A DNA stretch of 64,000 nucleotides. Origin: WHSO01 sp050485485 (GTDB lineage: Bacteria; Pseudomonadota; Alphaproteobacteria; SMXQ01). The translations under genes and the position numbers were made by a program. Within the stretch, counting starts at the first letter, position 1. Each line of letters starts with the position of its first letter. Shown in pieces: positions 8,852 through 16,917 of this stretch. The notes under the pieces are model-generated. The model searched no databases. It was not told the origin of the DNA and saw only the letters and a program-made list of their open reading frames with translations. The DNA lies in contig JBJHBM010000002.1 of assembly GCA_050485485.1 (NCBI GenBank), forward strand, positions 62,001-126,000. Direction: 5' to 3'.

Positions 8852-9145
8852 TCAGGCCGGGGGCGGCGCGGCGTTCGGGCGGTCGCGGGGCGTGTCGAGA
8901 TACGCCTTGAAATGCCAGGACGGACGATCCCGATGCCATGAAAATGGCCGTTCGTCGATGAGCCAGAGCCAGAGGTGCCAGAGCGTGAAGGGCGAATCGG
9001 CTTCCGCCGATCGTTCGACGAACAGATCAAGTGCCGGACCAGGCCTTCCGTTCGGCTGCTCGGCGGCACGCAGCTTTCGCAACAGACCCAGGAGCGCCGC
9101 GCGATAGTGCGTTTGTGTCGATGCGGTGTGCGGAGCCGTTGCCAT
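8852..9145 (-). CDS. Small hypothetical protein downstream of the TPR gene
   Basis: A 97-residue frame that starts 27 bases after the stop of the minus-strand TPR gene. Its composition looks protein-like (LGLLRKLRAAEQ, then LWHLWLWLIDERPFSW, then a Pro-rich end), and the opposing frames on this stretch look like shadows. AGGA lies just before the ATG. No family is recognised. It may encode a small cytosolic protein translated with the TPR protein. Confidence is modest because it is short. Confidence 0.45.
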   Translation of the reverse strand: MATAPHTASTQTHYRAALLGLLRKLRAAEQPNGRPGPALDLFVERSAEADSPFTLWHLWLWLIDERPFSWHRDRPSWHFKAYLDTPRDRPNAAPPPA

Positions 9146-9172
9146 CGTCCTGGTGGTATTTCGCCGTGGCCG

Positions 9173-10270
9173 CTATTGGGCCATCGCAGTGCCGCGCCAG
9201 TTGCGCAGATATTCGGGTTCGCGCGGGTTGAGCCGGACGGCGCGTTCGAACTGCGCGCGTGCAAGGTCCTTTCGGCCCAGTTCGAGATAGAGCTGCCCGA
9301 GGCGATTGCGGAGGGCGGGATCATTCTTGGCGCTTTCCACCGCGGCGACATATTGTGCCAGCGCTTCCTCGATCCGCCCTTGTTTATGGAGCATCTGACC
9401 CCATAGTTCGCGCGTCGTGCGGTAACGCGGATTGATTTCGGCCGCACGACGGAAATGGGTTTCCGCATTGGCATAGTCGCCGTGATCGGTATGAATCACG
9501 GCAAGATTGAGGTGCGGGAAATGGAAGTCCGGGCGCTGGATCAGTGCACCGTTGAGCAACTCGATCGCGCGCGCGTATTCCTGTTTTTTCTCCGCTTCGG
9601 TCAGGTTCGGGGCCCGCTCCGCCTTGAGCATGTGCATGCGTCCCAAAAGGCCGTATATCAAGTAATGGCGATCCGCCGGCCATTCCTCGAGGTAATGCGT
9701 GGCGACACGGTGCGTTTCCGGAAAGTCCCAGTTGCCGGCACGCATTTCCAATCGGCGATGGTAGAGGGCGACCACGTAGGGGTTGATCCCTTCCAGGGTC
9801 TTCAGCGCGGTCTGCCGCAACAGGCCGTCCAAATCGTCGGGGCGGCCCTGCACCGTTACCCGGTGCATCGGTATGCTCTTGTCCCGGTTGTAAACGCGGA
9901 TGGTGACGACGATGTCTTCACCAGCCTCGGTAAGTTCGCCGTTGATGAACACCGGGATCATGCCCAGCAGGTTCCGGGTGCCGGTGACCAATAGCTGAAT
10001 CTGGAAGTATCGTTCGAATGCGCTGATCGATTGTTCGAGTGTGCCGTGGTCAAGGTCGACCGAGGTCAGTTCCGAGGACGCGCCGTGGTTGATCTCGCGC
10101 ATGTAGTCGCTGATCTGCCGCGTGATAACGATCTCGTCGTAGCCACGCTTGATCATGGCATCCGGCACGCTGATGCGATCGAGGGCGATATCCTCGCCGG
10201 TCATCAGCGCCACGAGGAAAACGGCTGTGGCCGCTAGAAACGGTAGCGTGAGAACGCCAAGATCAGGCAC
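9173..10270 (-). CDS. Membrane-anchored TPR-repeat protein
   Basis: A 365-residue protein with one N-terminal membrane helix (LTLPFLAATAVFLVAL) and a first domain (about 35-165) with a beta pattern (IVVTIRVYNRDKSIPMHRV) like the TolB-N/FlgO-like domains that precede TPR arrays. A helical region with four or more tetratricopeptide repeats follows, for example FPHLNLAVIHTDHGDYANAE and LRNRLGQLYLELGRKDLARA. TPRs mediate protein contacts; the partner is unknown. Start: TTG 10285 is possible, but GTG 10270 has GGGGGG at better spacing. The upstream DNA carries a perfect 14-bp tandem duplication that repeats the GGGGG-TA-TTG pattern, so the true start is worth testing. Confidence 0.7.
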   Translation of the reverse strand: MPDLGVLTLPFLAATAVFLVALMTGEDIALDRISVPDAMIKRGYDEIVITRQISDYMREINHGASSELTSVDLDHGTLEQSISAFERYFQIQLLVTGTRNLLGMIPVFINGELTEAGEDIVVTIRVYNRDKSIPMHRVTVQGRPDDLDGLLRQTALKTLEGINPYVVALYHRRLEMRAGNWDFPETHRVATHYLEEWPADRHYLIYGLLGRMHMLKAERAPNLTEAEKKQEYARAIELLNGALIQRPDFHFPHLNLAVIHTDHGDYANAETHFRRAAEINPRYRTTRELWGQMLHKQGRIEEALAQYVAAVESAKNDPALRNRLGQLYLELGRKDLARAQFERAVRLNPREPEYLRNWRGTAMAQ

Positions 10271-10280
10271 GGCAACACCC

Positions 10281-10308
10281 CCCAATACCCCCTGCCCAAT
10301 ACCCCCTG
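10281..10308. repeat. Perfect 14-bp tandem duplication at the TPR gene start
   Basis: CCCAATACCCCCTG occurs twice in direct succession. On the minus strand each copy reads CAGGGGGTATTGGG, with a ribosome-site-like GGGGG and a TTG. The duplication overlaps the 5' end of the TPR gene and could change translation initiation. Confidence 0.7.
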
Positions 10309-10421
10309 AAAGTCCGGGGTTGGACCTCGTTGGAAGGTACTACTGGAAATAGGCAGGTTCCAGCGTTATCGTTTTAGGCACCGCCTTCTGCTTGCAGGAG
10401 TCCTGGGGGGAAAGCCGTCAT

Positions 10422-11330
10422 ATGAAGCTGAGGCGCGTGACGTTTCCGAAATTGCTGGTCTTTTTGATACTGTTGTCTTGGGCCGGTGCCGCTCAGGCGG
10501 CAGACCGTGGGAGGGCCGACGCCGGACAGGAAGAGGGCGGCCTGCTTGCTGGTGTCTGGCGTGCGGCTCTGGTGGCGATGCTCCCGAATCTCGACGGGAC
10601 GGCGACGCAGGCGGCGGTGCCCGAGGAACCGAAGCGCGCAATGCCCGACGAAGTGGACGACGGTGATCCGCTGGAGCCTATAAACCGCTGGACCGAGGCC
10701 TTCAACGAGCTGGTGGACGCCCATGTCCTCGATCCCGCCTACCAGTTCTATGTCCATCGGGTACCGCTCGCCGTGCAGCGCGGTGTTTCCAACGTCTTCC
10801 GCAATCTGCACGAGCCGATCACGGCGGTCAGCGCGGCTCTGGAAGGGGATATGGAGAACGCAACCGTCGCAAGCCTGCGCTTTGGCATCAACTCCACGGC
10901 CGGCGTACTCGGAACGATGGACGTCGCAAGCGGCCTGAACCTGGTATCGCGTAGGACCGATCTTGCCGCGACCTTCTGCCGTTACGGCATTCCCAGCGGG
11001 CCGTATCTGGTCCTGCCGATCCTGGGGCCGAGCAGCCCCCGCGAGGTCGTCGGACGCGTCCTCACGAACCTCACCATCTACAATTTCATCGGCGGCGCGT
11101 TCTACCCGTACTATTCGGGCAAGCTGTTGTCGGAATACGTCGATGACCGGCCGGCGCTGGACGGGATGCTGGACGGAGCGGTCGACAGTTATGCGCTCAG
11201 GCGGTCGATCTTCCGGCAGCGCGAGGCGGCCCTTTGTCGTGAAGAGCCCAACGCCGTTCCCGACAACGGAAGTGATGCGGAGCCGCCGCACGGCGTCGTG
11301 GCGGCTTCCGCGGCGGCGCAGGGAAGATAG
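10422..11330 (+). CDS. MlaA/VacJ-family protein without a lipobox
   Basis: A 302-residue protein matching MlaA/VacJ: DPLEPINRWTEAFNELVD, then VQRGVSNVFRNLHEPITAVS, FGINSTAGVLGTMDVAS and GPYLVLPILGPSSPREVVG. MlaA works in the outer membrane to remove misplaced phospholipids and pass them to MlaC. MlaA is normally a lipoprotein, but here the signal peptide ends GAAQA-AD with no Cys, so type I cleavage is expected. The tail (about 270-302) is low complexity. ATG 10422 follows GGGGGGAAAG. No mlaBCDEF genes are near; the gene heads a run of small envelope proteins. Confidence 0.8.
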   Translation: MKLRRVTFPKLLVFLILLSWAGAAQAADRGRADAGQEEGGLLAGVWRAALVAMLPNLDGTATQAAVPEEPKRAMPDEVDDGDPLEPINRWTEAFNELVDAHVLDPAYQFYVHRVPLAVQRGVSNVFRNLHEPITAVSAALEGDMENATVASLRFGINSTAGVLGTMDVASGLNLVSRRTDLAATFCRYGIPSGPYLVLPILGPSSPREVVGRVLTNLTIYNFIGGAFYPYYSGKLLSEYVDDRPALDGMLDGAVDSYALRRSIFRQREAALCREEPNAVPDNGSDAEPPHGVVAASAAAQGR

Positions 11331-11344
11331 GGCGGGGGACGGAC

Positions 11345-11812
11345 ATGGCGTGGCGCTCCCGTGGGGAAGGCAAAGGCAGGTCCCCTGTCTACCGCTTCGA
11401 TCTCGTGTCGGTTCTGGCACGGGGGATGTTTTCGGCGTTCCTGGTCTTTTCCGTCTACAATCCCAGCGGAATCTCCCTGTTTCACTGGGTGCGCGACGGT
11501 TTTGCCGCATACTGGATGCTGCAAATCCCCGCCGCGATCATGCTGGCGATCTTTTACTTCCTGGCCTTGCGCGCGACCATACTGGTGCTGCGCGTGGTCG
11601 GCATTGGCATCGTCGTCGCCATTCTTGGCAGCTTGTTCTGGGCTCTTTCGGATCTTGGCGTCATCGACCTGAACAACCGTGTCGAGCTGGAGCTGTCGGT
11701 CATGCTCGTGCTGGTAGGCTTGTTGACGGTGGGCATATCCAGCATGCACGTGCTGACCCGGCTTTCCGGACAGATTAACCTCGACGATCTTACGGAGGGG
11801 GGTGGCCGTTGA
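11345..11812 (+). CDS. DUF6524-like four-helix membrane protein (copy 1)
   Basis: A 155-residue inner-membrane protein with about four helices. It carries FSVYNPSGISLFHWVRD after helix 1, LRATILVLRVVGIGIV in the middle and SSMHVLTRLSGQINLDD at the end. The same three landmarks recur in the genes at 24558 and 26823. The family is known only as a domain of unknown function, in the manner of DUF6524. It begins 14 bp after the MlaA-like gene and is likely co-transcribed with it. Function unknown. Confidence 0.7.
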   Translation: MAWRSRGEGKGRSPVYRFDLVSVLARGMFSAFLVFSVYNPSGISLFHWVRDGFAAYWMLQIPAAIMLAIFYFLALRATILVLRVVGIGIVVAILGSLFWALSDLGVIDLNNRVELELSVMLVLVGLLTVGISSMHVLTRLSGQINLDDLTEGGGR

Positions 11813-11951
11813 TCCGGCCCGATCCGTTGGCGCGAAGTTTTGTCCACACCGTCAGGATTATCGATGGTATTCTTTCCATTTATTGGGGGAGTCCGGTCGT
11901 ATGCCGCCAAGGGGACGGGCATGCCGGGCACGGACAAGGGGAGAAACCGAC

Positions 11952-12308
11952 ATGCGCAAGCTCGCTCTGGCCATGGTAGTGGCCACACCGTTTCTGGCAG
12001 GCCAAGTCCACGCACAGGAGGCCGTGCCGGCGGCGCCGTTGGCGCAGATATATCCGGTGCAGATGCAGCAGGCGCCGGTCGAGCGTCAGATCGACGGCTA
12101 CCGCCTGCTGGCGATTACCGCGGGCGTGTTGGGTGGTGCCGTGGTCACCAACATGGTGGTCGGCAGCGTGGTCGCGCCGGTCGTCATGGGGGGCGGCATG
12201 GCCGGTATGCAGGGAATCGGCGGGGCCTTCATGGTGGCGCGCGGTGCGCTGGTCGTGGCCGGCGGCGTTGCCGGCGGCTATGTGGGTGACTGGTTTTACC
12301 GTCGGTGA
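11952..12308 (+). CDS. Small secreted/membrane glycine-rich protein (RIDGYR type, copy 1)
   Basis: A 118-residue protein with a signal peptide (ATPFLAGQVHAQ), then VERQIDGYRLLAITAGVLGG and a Gly/Ala-rich hydrophobic region ending GGVAGGYVGDWFYRR. The gene at 16256 has the same layout (ETRIDGYRVLAIAAGAVGG, ending GGFIGNWLYGK), and the one at 15769 shares the C-terminal part. Regularly spaced glycines suggest packed membrane helices of the glycine-zipper kind. ATG 11952 follows AAGGGGAGA. No known family is recognised. Confidence 0.65.
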   Translation: MRKLALAMVVATPFLAGQVHAQEAVPAAPLAQIYPVQMQQAPVERQIDGYRLLAITAGVLGGAVVTNMVVGSVVAPVVMGGGMAGMQGIGGAFMVARGALVVAGGVAGGYVGDWFYRR

Positions 12309-12315
12309 CCCTGCC

Positions 12316-13812
12316 TCAAGGCTGACGGGCGGTTCCTGCGATCAGCGGCATCATATCCGTGCCGTTGACTTCGAGGCGCCCGTCCCCCGTGACCTGAACG
12401 GTATAGCGCCGGAGGCCGGACGGCTGCGCGGGGTCTGCCGGAATCCCGAGCCCCTGGACCAGGGTCAGCAGCTGGACAAGGCGTTGTCCCTGGGGATTCT
12501 GGCGCAGTTGCTGGATCAGCGCGGGTAGCCGTTCGATCTCGATACGCAGCGTCCCCTCGAAGCCCAAAACGGCTTCGGCGCGAGGGTTCAGCCTGGCGTC
12601 GCCCCGCAGCCGCAGCATATCCGCTTCCCAGTGTTGGAGGTCGAGGCGCGCCTCGACTTCGCCCTGCTGCATGAGCTTCCAAAGGTCGCCGAGCAGGAGC
12701 CCGGCCGCATAGCGCGCTCCGGCGGTATCGGCGATCGTGGAGAAGTTCGCGACCAGCTTGGCAAGGGCGTCGTTCGGTAACCCCTGCATTTCCAGGTCGA
12801 TGTCGAGACCGTGCGGCAGCAGGCCACGGACCAGCCCCTCCAGGGGGGAGAACTGCAGATTGTCCAGCACGAGGCGCAGCACCAGTGCGCTGCGGGCTCC
12901 GCGAAGGCCGTCCAGCGCGATGGTCGCTTGGCCCATGTTCAGCGCCAGGGTCTGTTGGCCTGACCCGAACGAGAGGCCGTCAAGGTTTAGCCGAACCGCG
13001 GCGGCATCGGACAGTGGGGCGTCGAAGGAAATGATTTTCAGGGGGGCGGCATCCCCGGCGAGCGCGTCGGCATAGGCGTCGAGCTGCAGCCCGTCGAGCG
13101 CCGCGTCTAGGCGCAGGCCCGCCAGCCGTAGCTTGGTAGGCCCGGCCTCCAGCGTCAGCTTGGAAAGCTGGCCCGAGCCGGTGCTGTCGAACCGGTCATG
13201 GTCGGCTGGCCGGCTTTCGCCGCGCATGCCCAGTTGCGCGATTTTCGCGGCGGCACCGTTGGGCAACGCAAGCGCCAGCCCCTCGAGGAGCGTGTCGAAG
13301 GCGAGGAAGGCGCCATGCCGGGGGTCATAGGTACCCTTCCCGGTACGCTTCGTGATTCCGAGCCGGATGCCTGGGCCGGCTTTTCCCAAGGCGTCCGGGG
13401 GATGGTGGGCGATTGCCGATGGCAGATCCCAGGACATATCCAGCAATCCGTCGCCGCGCGCTGCCAGCCGCAGGCCCGCGTCGGCGATCCGCAGGCTGCC
13501 GCCATCCCCGGTGAGGCGCATGCGGCTGGGCGGCAAGCGAATTTGCCAGCCTTCGTTCATGCGCTCGACGACGATGGCGCCGGAAAGGTCGAGCGCCTTG
13601 ATCCGCGTGCTCAGCCCGATCTGCCGGTTCAGCCACTCCTGTGCCTCTGCGCGCAGTTCCTCGGCCGATTCGAAGCTGGAAGCGGCCGTGGCGGCGAGGC
13701 CGGCCAGGGGAAGAATGGCCAAAAGCGCTATGCCAGCGCACAGCCTGAGGCCGGGACGTGCCGGTAAGGACGGCAAAGGGCGCCTCCGATTTGCACGAAA
13801 CGGGAACGACAA
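12316..13812 (-). CDS. Secreted AsmA/DUF2125-like hypothetical protein
   Basis: A 498-residue protein with an N-terminal membrane or signal segment (LCAGIALLAILPLAGLAA), then a long beta-rich region alternating short hydrophobic strands with charged turns (LTLEAGPTKLRLAGLRLDA, LNMGQATIALDGLRG). It ends TVQVTGDGRLEVNGTDMMPL. This is the pattern of AsmA-like or DUF2125 periplasmic proteins, often found as repeating beta-groove lipid-contacting folds. I cannot place it with certainty. Start TTG 13812 has AAGGTAG upstream; no better in-frame start is seen. It converges on the small protein ending at 12308, with a 7-bp gap. Confidence 0.6.
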   Translation of the reverse strand: MSFPFRANRRRPLPSLPARPGLRLCAGIALLAILPLAGLAATAASSFESAEELRAEAQEWLNRQIGLSTRIKALDLSGAIVVERMNEGWQIRLPPSRMRLTGDGGSLRIADAGLRLAARGDGLLDMSWDLPSAIAHHPPDALGKAGPGIRLGITKRTGKGTYDPRHGAFLAFDTLLEGLALALPNGAAAKIAQLGMRGESRPADHDRFDSTGSGQLSKLTLEAGPTKLRLAGLRLDAALDGLQLDAYADALAGDAAPLKIISFDAPLSDAAAVRLNLDGLSFGSGQQTLALNMGQATIALDGLRGARSALVLRLVLDNLQFSPLEGLVRGLLPHGLDIDLEMQGLPNDALAKLVANFSTIADTAGARYAAGLLLGDLWKLMQQGEVEARLDLQHWEADMLRLRGDARLNPRAEAVLGFEGTLRIEIERLPALIQQLRQNPQGQRLVQLLTLVQGLGIPADPAQPSGLRRYTVQVTGDGRLEVNGTDMMPLIAGTARQP

Positions 13813-13992
13813 GGCGCTACCTTACGCCTCCCGCCATGGCGGTATCAAGGCACCGAACACGGGCCGGCTCGCAATGACGGCCCCATCGCCGGACGCCACG
13901 AGATGCTGGCAAGAGGTGGCGGCTGCGGGTATATTCGCGATCTTGATGCTGCTTTGCGGCTCCGCAGCCGCAATCAGCCGGGGGGGATTTAG

Positions 13993-14346
13993 ATGCGGAA
14001 CCTGATACTTACCTTGTTCCTGGTCGGGGTTGTGACCTTCGTGCTGACCGATCCTCGCTGGTCGGGCCAGTTGGTGACGCCGATCTCCGTGTCCTGGCAA
14101 ACATTCGAGAGCACACCGGGCAATTACGACGGTGCGCGTGCGGTCTATCAAGGCCCTGAAGAGCGGTGCGCTTTCGCCCGTCGCTGGCTGGCGGAGCGCG
14201 AGGCGCGCGACGAGATCGTTGAAAAGGCGGAGCTTGCGGCCGTCGAGCGGGTGATGGAAAGCTGTCGGACGCGGACCGGCGCCGGACCTCGCGACCGTTC
14301 GTTTTCCGGTTCCGGCCGAGTGACGGGTTCGAATTTCGACCTGTAA
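13993..14346 (+). CDS. Hypothetical protein with N-terminal membrane anchor
   Basis: A 117-residue protein beginning with one hydrophobic segment (LILTLFLVGVVTFVL) followed by a soluble part with a helical stretch (CAFARRWLAEREARDEIVEK) and a polar tail ending in Phe-Asp-Leu. Two cysteines (in ERCAF and ESCRT) could pair outside the cytoplasm. The ATG is preceded by GGGGGGATTTAG. No family recognised. Neighbours are small envelope proteins of unknown role. Confidence 0.55.
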   Translation: MRNLILTLFLVGVVTFVLTDPRWSGQLVTPISVSWQTFESTPGNYDGARAVYQGPEERCAFARRWLAEREARDEIVEKAELAAVERVMESCRTRTGAGPRDRSFSGSGRVTGSNFDL

Positions 14347-14437
14347 TGCGAAGCCGGTCCTTCCGGTATCCCCGACAGGGTGCGTTCTGGATGCAAATCT
14401 TCCCGGATGTTCTCCCGGACCGGCGGCGTCCCGTGCG

Positions 14438-15019
14438 TCATGGACGTCGGCGTGCGGCCTGGATCAGGAGCAGGGCGATCAGGAAGACGACGAAGTTCAG
14501 CAGCGCCACAAGCCAGTAGAGCAGGCTGACGAGATAGATCGTTCCGTAAGCGGCCCAAACCAGGATCAGCAGATTGCGGGCGCTATTGGCGATGCCGGCG
14601 GGGCCACGGTCGATCAGCAGCGGCAGGGTCGTGACCGCGACCACCGCTGGAAAGATCGCATAGCCCGTTAGGCCCCCGTTTCCTGCCGGCAGCAAGGCCC
14701 CGTAGAGCGGGTAGTCGAGCGGATTCACCCGGTCCGTCAGAAACTGGCCCAGCGAAACATTCCAGTAGCTGTCCGCAGCGAACAGATTGGCGAGGTTCAG
14801 GCTACCCGGCGGCGCGTAGCGCGCGAGAAGCACTATGCCCATGATGGCGCCGAGAACCAGCGCCATCGTTTCGATGGCCGGCGTGAACGGTAGCCGTGCG
14901 CGCTGGACGGCGTTGATGAGACGGCAGCCGGCGGCCAGCGGCACCAGGGGAATCAGCAAGACCAGCGCGGCATGGAACGCCGCCGCCAGCAACAGCCAGA
15001 GCAGCACCTCGAAGCTCAA
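14438..15019 (-). CDS. Hypothetical multi-pass membrane protein
   Basis: A 193-residue protein with about five membrane helices (first helix LLWLLLAAAFHAALVLLI, last helix LVALLNFVVFLIALLLI) and a loop in the middle (NLFAADSYWNVSLGQFLTDR) probably facing the periplasm. TTG 15019 is used as start because GGGAGA lies 8-12 bases upstream and no ATG is available. The next minus-strand gene upstream, at 15081-15350, encodes another small membrane protein, so the two form a probable operon. Function unknown. Confidence 0.6.
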   Translation of the reverse strand: MSFEVLLWLLLAAAFHAALVLLIPLVPLAAGCRLINAVQRARLPFTPAIETMALVLGAIMGIVLLARYAPPGSLNLANLFAADSYWNVSLGQFLTDRVNPLDYPLYGALLPAGNGGLTGYAIFPAVVAVTTLPLLIDRGPAGIANSARNLLILVWAAYGTIYLVSLLYWLVALLNFVVFLIALLLIQAARRRP

Positions 15020-15080
15020 GGCCGCATCTCCCGGTATGCGTCCGGCCCCGACCTCGGGTCGCCGTGCCCGCTCACTGCGT

Positions 15081-15350
15081 TCATAGCATGCAGTCCCGCG
15101 AGGGATTCGCCAGTTCTTTCCGCGTCAGCGTGTAGCAGTCGACGGACTGACGGGTCTCTGGAACTGCCGCCCGTCGCTCGAACAACGTGAAATCGGTGGA
15201 CACGAGCTTCAGCACCCCCCATACGCCGAAGGCCAGAACGGCCACCGCCGCCATGTTGCGCAAGAGGATACGACTGCGGTACAGCAGAAAAAGTACCGCC
15301 AGGGTGAGCGGCAGAATGACGAAAAGTACGACGAAGGCGCTTGGGACCAT
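15081..15350 (-). CDS. Small two-helix membrane protein
   Basis: An 89-residue protein with two hydrophobic segments (FVVLFVILPLTLAVLFLLY and AAVAVLAFGVWGVLKLV) and a C-terminal polar part containing two cysteines (VDCYTLT and the end RDCML). If the C-terminus is periplasmic, the cysteines could form a disulfide. ATG 15350 has AGGTGG upstream. It lies 61 bp before the gene ending at 14438, on the same strand. No family recognised. Confidence 0.55.
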   Translation of the reverse strand: MVPSAFVVLFVILPLTLAVLFLLYRSRILLRNMAAVAVLAFGVWGVLKLVSTDFTLFERRAAVPETRQSVDCYTLTRKELANPSRDCML

Positions 15351-15482
15351 GCCACCTGTTCCCGAACGTGGCCGGGCGCGTGCGACGCTTGGGCGACGAT
15401 TGCAATACCGGTGACCGCGAAGTACGATCCTGAGACATAGTATAGCGGCGGGCCCGCTCGGCGCAAGGAAGAGGGGAGGGGG

Positions 15483-15713
15483 ATGGAACCGCTGATCCTG
15501 GTGACGATTCTAGGTGGCATCCTCGCGACCAAGATCGTGGTCGAGGTCGCCGCCCAGCCGCTGGGCGACAATCTGGGCATGCTCTACAGCAACTGGTTCT
15601 GGACGCTCGATCCCAAGCAGCCGGCGAACCAGGAATTGCTGACGGTCGTGAACGCCATGTTGCCCCAGGTCGAAGTGCTGCAGGAACTATGTAGCGTGCC
15701 GCTGCCTTATTGA
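15483..15713 (+). CDS. Short protein with C-terminal CSxP motif (copy 1)
   Basis: A 76-residue protein with one N-terminal hydrophobic segment (LILVTILGGILATKIVVEV), a middle with aromatic residues (LYSNWFWTLDP) and the end QVEVLQELCSVPLPY. The gene at 28887 has the same size and plan and ends EVEYLRQICSMPFL. The shared tail (E-V-E-x-L-x-x-x-Cys-Ser-x-Pro) argues that both are real and related. A GAGGGGAGGGGG ribosome site abuts the ATG. Function unknown. Confidence 0.6.
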   Translation: MEPLILVTILGGILATKIVVEVAAQPLGDNLGMLYSNWFWTLDPKQPANQELLTVVNAMLPQVEVLQELCSVPLPY

Positions 15714-15768
15714 TCCTATTGACGCGGACAGCATCGCGCCCCGCGGGTGCGGAACAAGGAGGCCGTTC

Positions 15769-16128
15769 ATGCATCGATATGCCCTGGCCGCCGTCTTGAT
15801 CGCATTGCTGGTTTTGCCGCAGGCGCTGATGGCACAAGAGAGTCCTTCCGTTCCGCCCGTGCGGCCCGCGCCCTCGGCGCCCGTGACCGAGGCCCCCGCG
15901 ACCATGCCCGGAATGACGCACGACCGCATGCCATCATCCCCCCATGTCGCACCGGGCACGGCGCGCGACGATATGCGGACCATGACGATCGCGATGGGCG
16001 CGATGGCCGGCTATATGGTGGTCGCCATGCCGGTGACGGTCGCCGCGGTTCTGGCCGGCGCCGCCGGCGGATACGCGGCGCGCTGGTGGTACGACCGCCG
16101 CGACCGTTTGGCCGCGCAAGGGCATTGA
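15769..16128 (+). CDS. Small secreted/membrane protein (glycine-rich type, copy 2)
   Basis: A 119-residue protein with a signal peptide (LAAVLIALLVLPQALMAQ), a Pro/Thr/Met-rich linker (about 22-70, with several Met and His residues that could bind metal), then hydrophobic MGAMAGYMVVAMPVTVAAVL and the end GGYAARWWYDRRDR. The end resembles GGYVGDWFYRR of the gene at 11952. AAGGAG lies before the ATG. No family recognised. Confidence 0.6.
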   Translation: MHRYALAAVLIALLVLPQALMAQESPSVPPVRPAPSAPVTEAPATMPGMTHDRMPSSPHVAPGTARDDMRTMTIAMGAMAGYMVVAMPVTVAAVLAGAAGGYAARWWYDRRDRLAAQGH

Positions 16129-16141
16129 CCCGAACGAAAGG

Positions 16142-16180
16142 CGACCGCCGGAGGCGCTGAGCCGTCCGGCGGTCGGTTGT
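16142..16180 (+). terminator. Hairpin between convergent genes
   Basis: A perfect 11-bp stem (CGACCGCCGGA at 16142-16152, TCCGGCGGTCG at 16165-16175) lies 13 bases past the stop of the gene ending at 16128 and is followed by GTTGT. It sits between convergent genes and may act as a weak or factor-aided terminator. Confidence 0.5.
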
Positions 16181-16255
16181 GGGGTGCCCGTGTGCAGAGC
16201 GGCCTAAAGGCCGTTCGGACTCGCCGCGCGGCCGTCTGTCCCGTCTGACTAGGGC

Positions 16256-16576
16256 CTACTTGCCGTAGAGCCAGTTGCCGATGAAGCCGCCGGCGACCGC
16301 GCCGACCGTCACGACGGCAGCACGCGCGGTGGTGGCCACGACCATGTTGGCGCCGGCCATCGCGCCACCGCCGGCCATGCCTGCCGTCAGCCACGGGGTG
16401 ATCAGTCCGCCGGTCGCCGCATTGGCGACCACGACGCCGCCGACGGCGCCCGCGGCGATCGCCAGCACGCGGTAGCCGTCGATCCGGGTTTCTTCCACCG
16501 GCACGGGTACGGGCTGCTGGGCTTGGGCGACAGCAGGAACCGCAAGCAGGAACAGGGCTAGGAATAGGCTGCGCAT
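16256..16576 (-). CDS. Small secreted/membrane glycine-rich protein (RIDGYR type, copy 3)
   Basis: A 106-residue protein with a signal peptide (LFLALFLLAVPAVAQAQ), then ETRIDGYRVLAIAAGAVGG, an Ala/Gly-rich membrane region and the end GGFIGNWLYGK. It is clearly related to the product at 11952, which shares the RIDGYR segment and the Gly-Gly-x-x-Gly-x-Trp-x-Tyr end. I start it at ATG 16576, with AAGGGGGAT upstream; the frame extends to 16621 but those residues are Arg-rich and unlike the paralogue. Function unknown. Confidence 0.65.
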   Translation of the reverse strand: MRSLFLALFLLAVPAVAQAQQPVPVPVEETRIDGYRVLAIAAGAVGGVVVANAATGGLITPWLTAGMAGGGAMAGANMVVATTARAAVVTVGAVAGGFIGNWLYGK

Positions 16577-16917
16577 CTTAATCCCCCTTCGTTCGGGAAG
16601 CTCTCGGGCCCGCCGACGCACGTACCACCCGGCGGGGTCATGCCTCCTGGTTGTCGTTCCACCAAATTAAGGATAACGCCGTTCGTACCTGGGCCACACT
16701 TCCTTGGCGAAGTCCAATGTTCGACAACAATTACCCCATCGACCTTTGGCACGAAAGGTTTAATTACAGTTCAATCCGGCGACCGAAAATGTTATTTAGG
16801 CAGACAGGCCGGATTCGAGGTGGGGGAGGATCGGGGGGCCCGAAGCTGGCAATCTTTCTTTCCCGAACTCTTACGAATTCACATGCGATCCCAGATCGAC
16901 GGGGGCAGAGTTTGAGC
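16577..16917. other. 341-bp divergent intergenic region
   Basis: This gap between divergent genes is clearly richer in A and T than its surroundings, notably at 16720-16800 (GGTTTAATTACAGTTC, AATGTTATTTAGG), so it probably holds promoters for both sides. Frames here (for example from 16640 and 16651) are Arg/Pro-rich and not convincing. I see no operator repeat. Confidence 0.5.

Noticed and set aside
10281..10308. Start of a CRISPR-like or satellite array
   Set aside because: Only two copies are present with no spacers; it is a simple tandem duplication.
16741..16775. TTGGCACGAAAGGTTTAA as a sigma-54 promoter
   Set aside because: The -24 box looks good, but the GC required 10 bases after GG is TT, so the -12 element fails.
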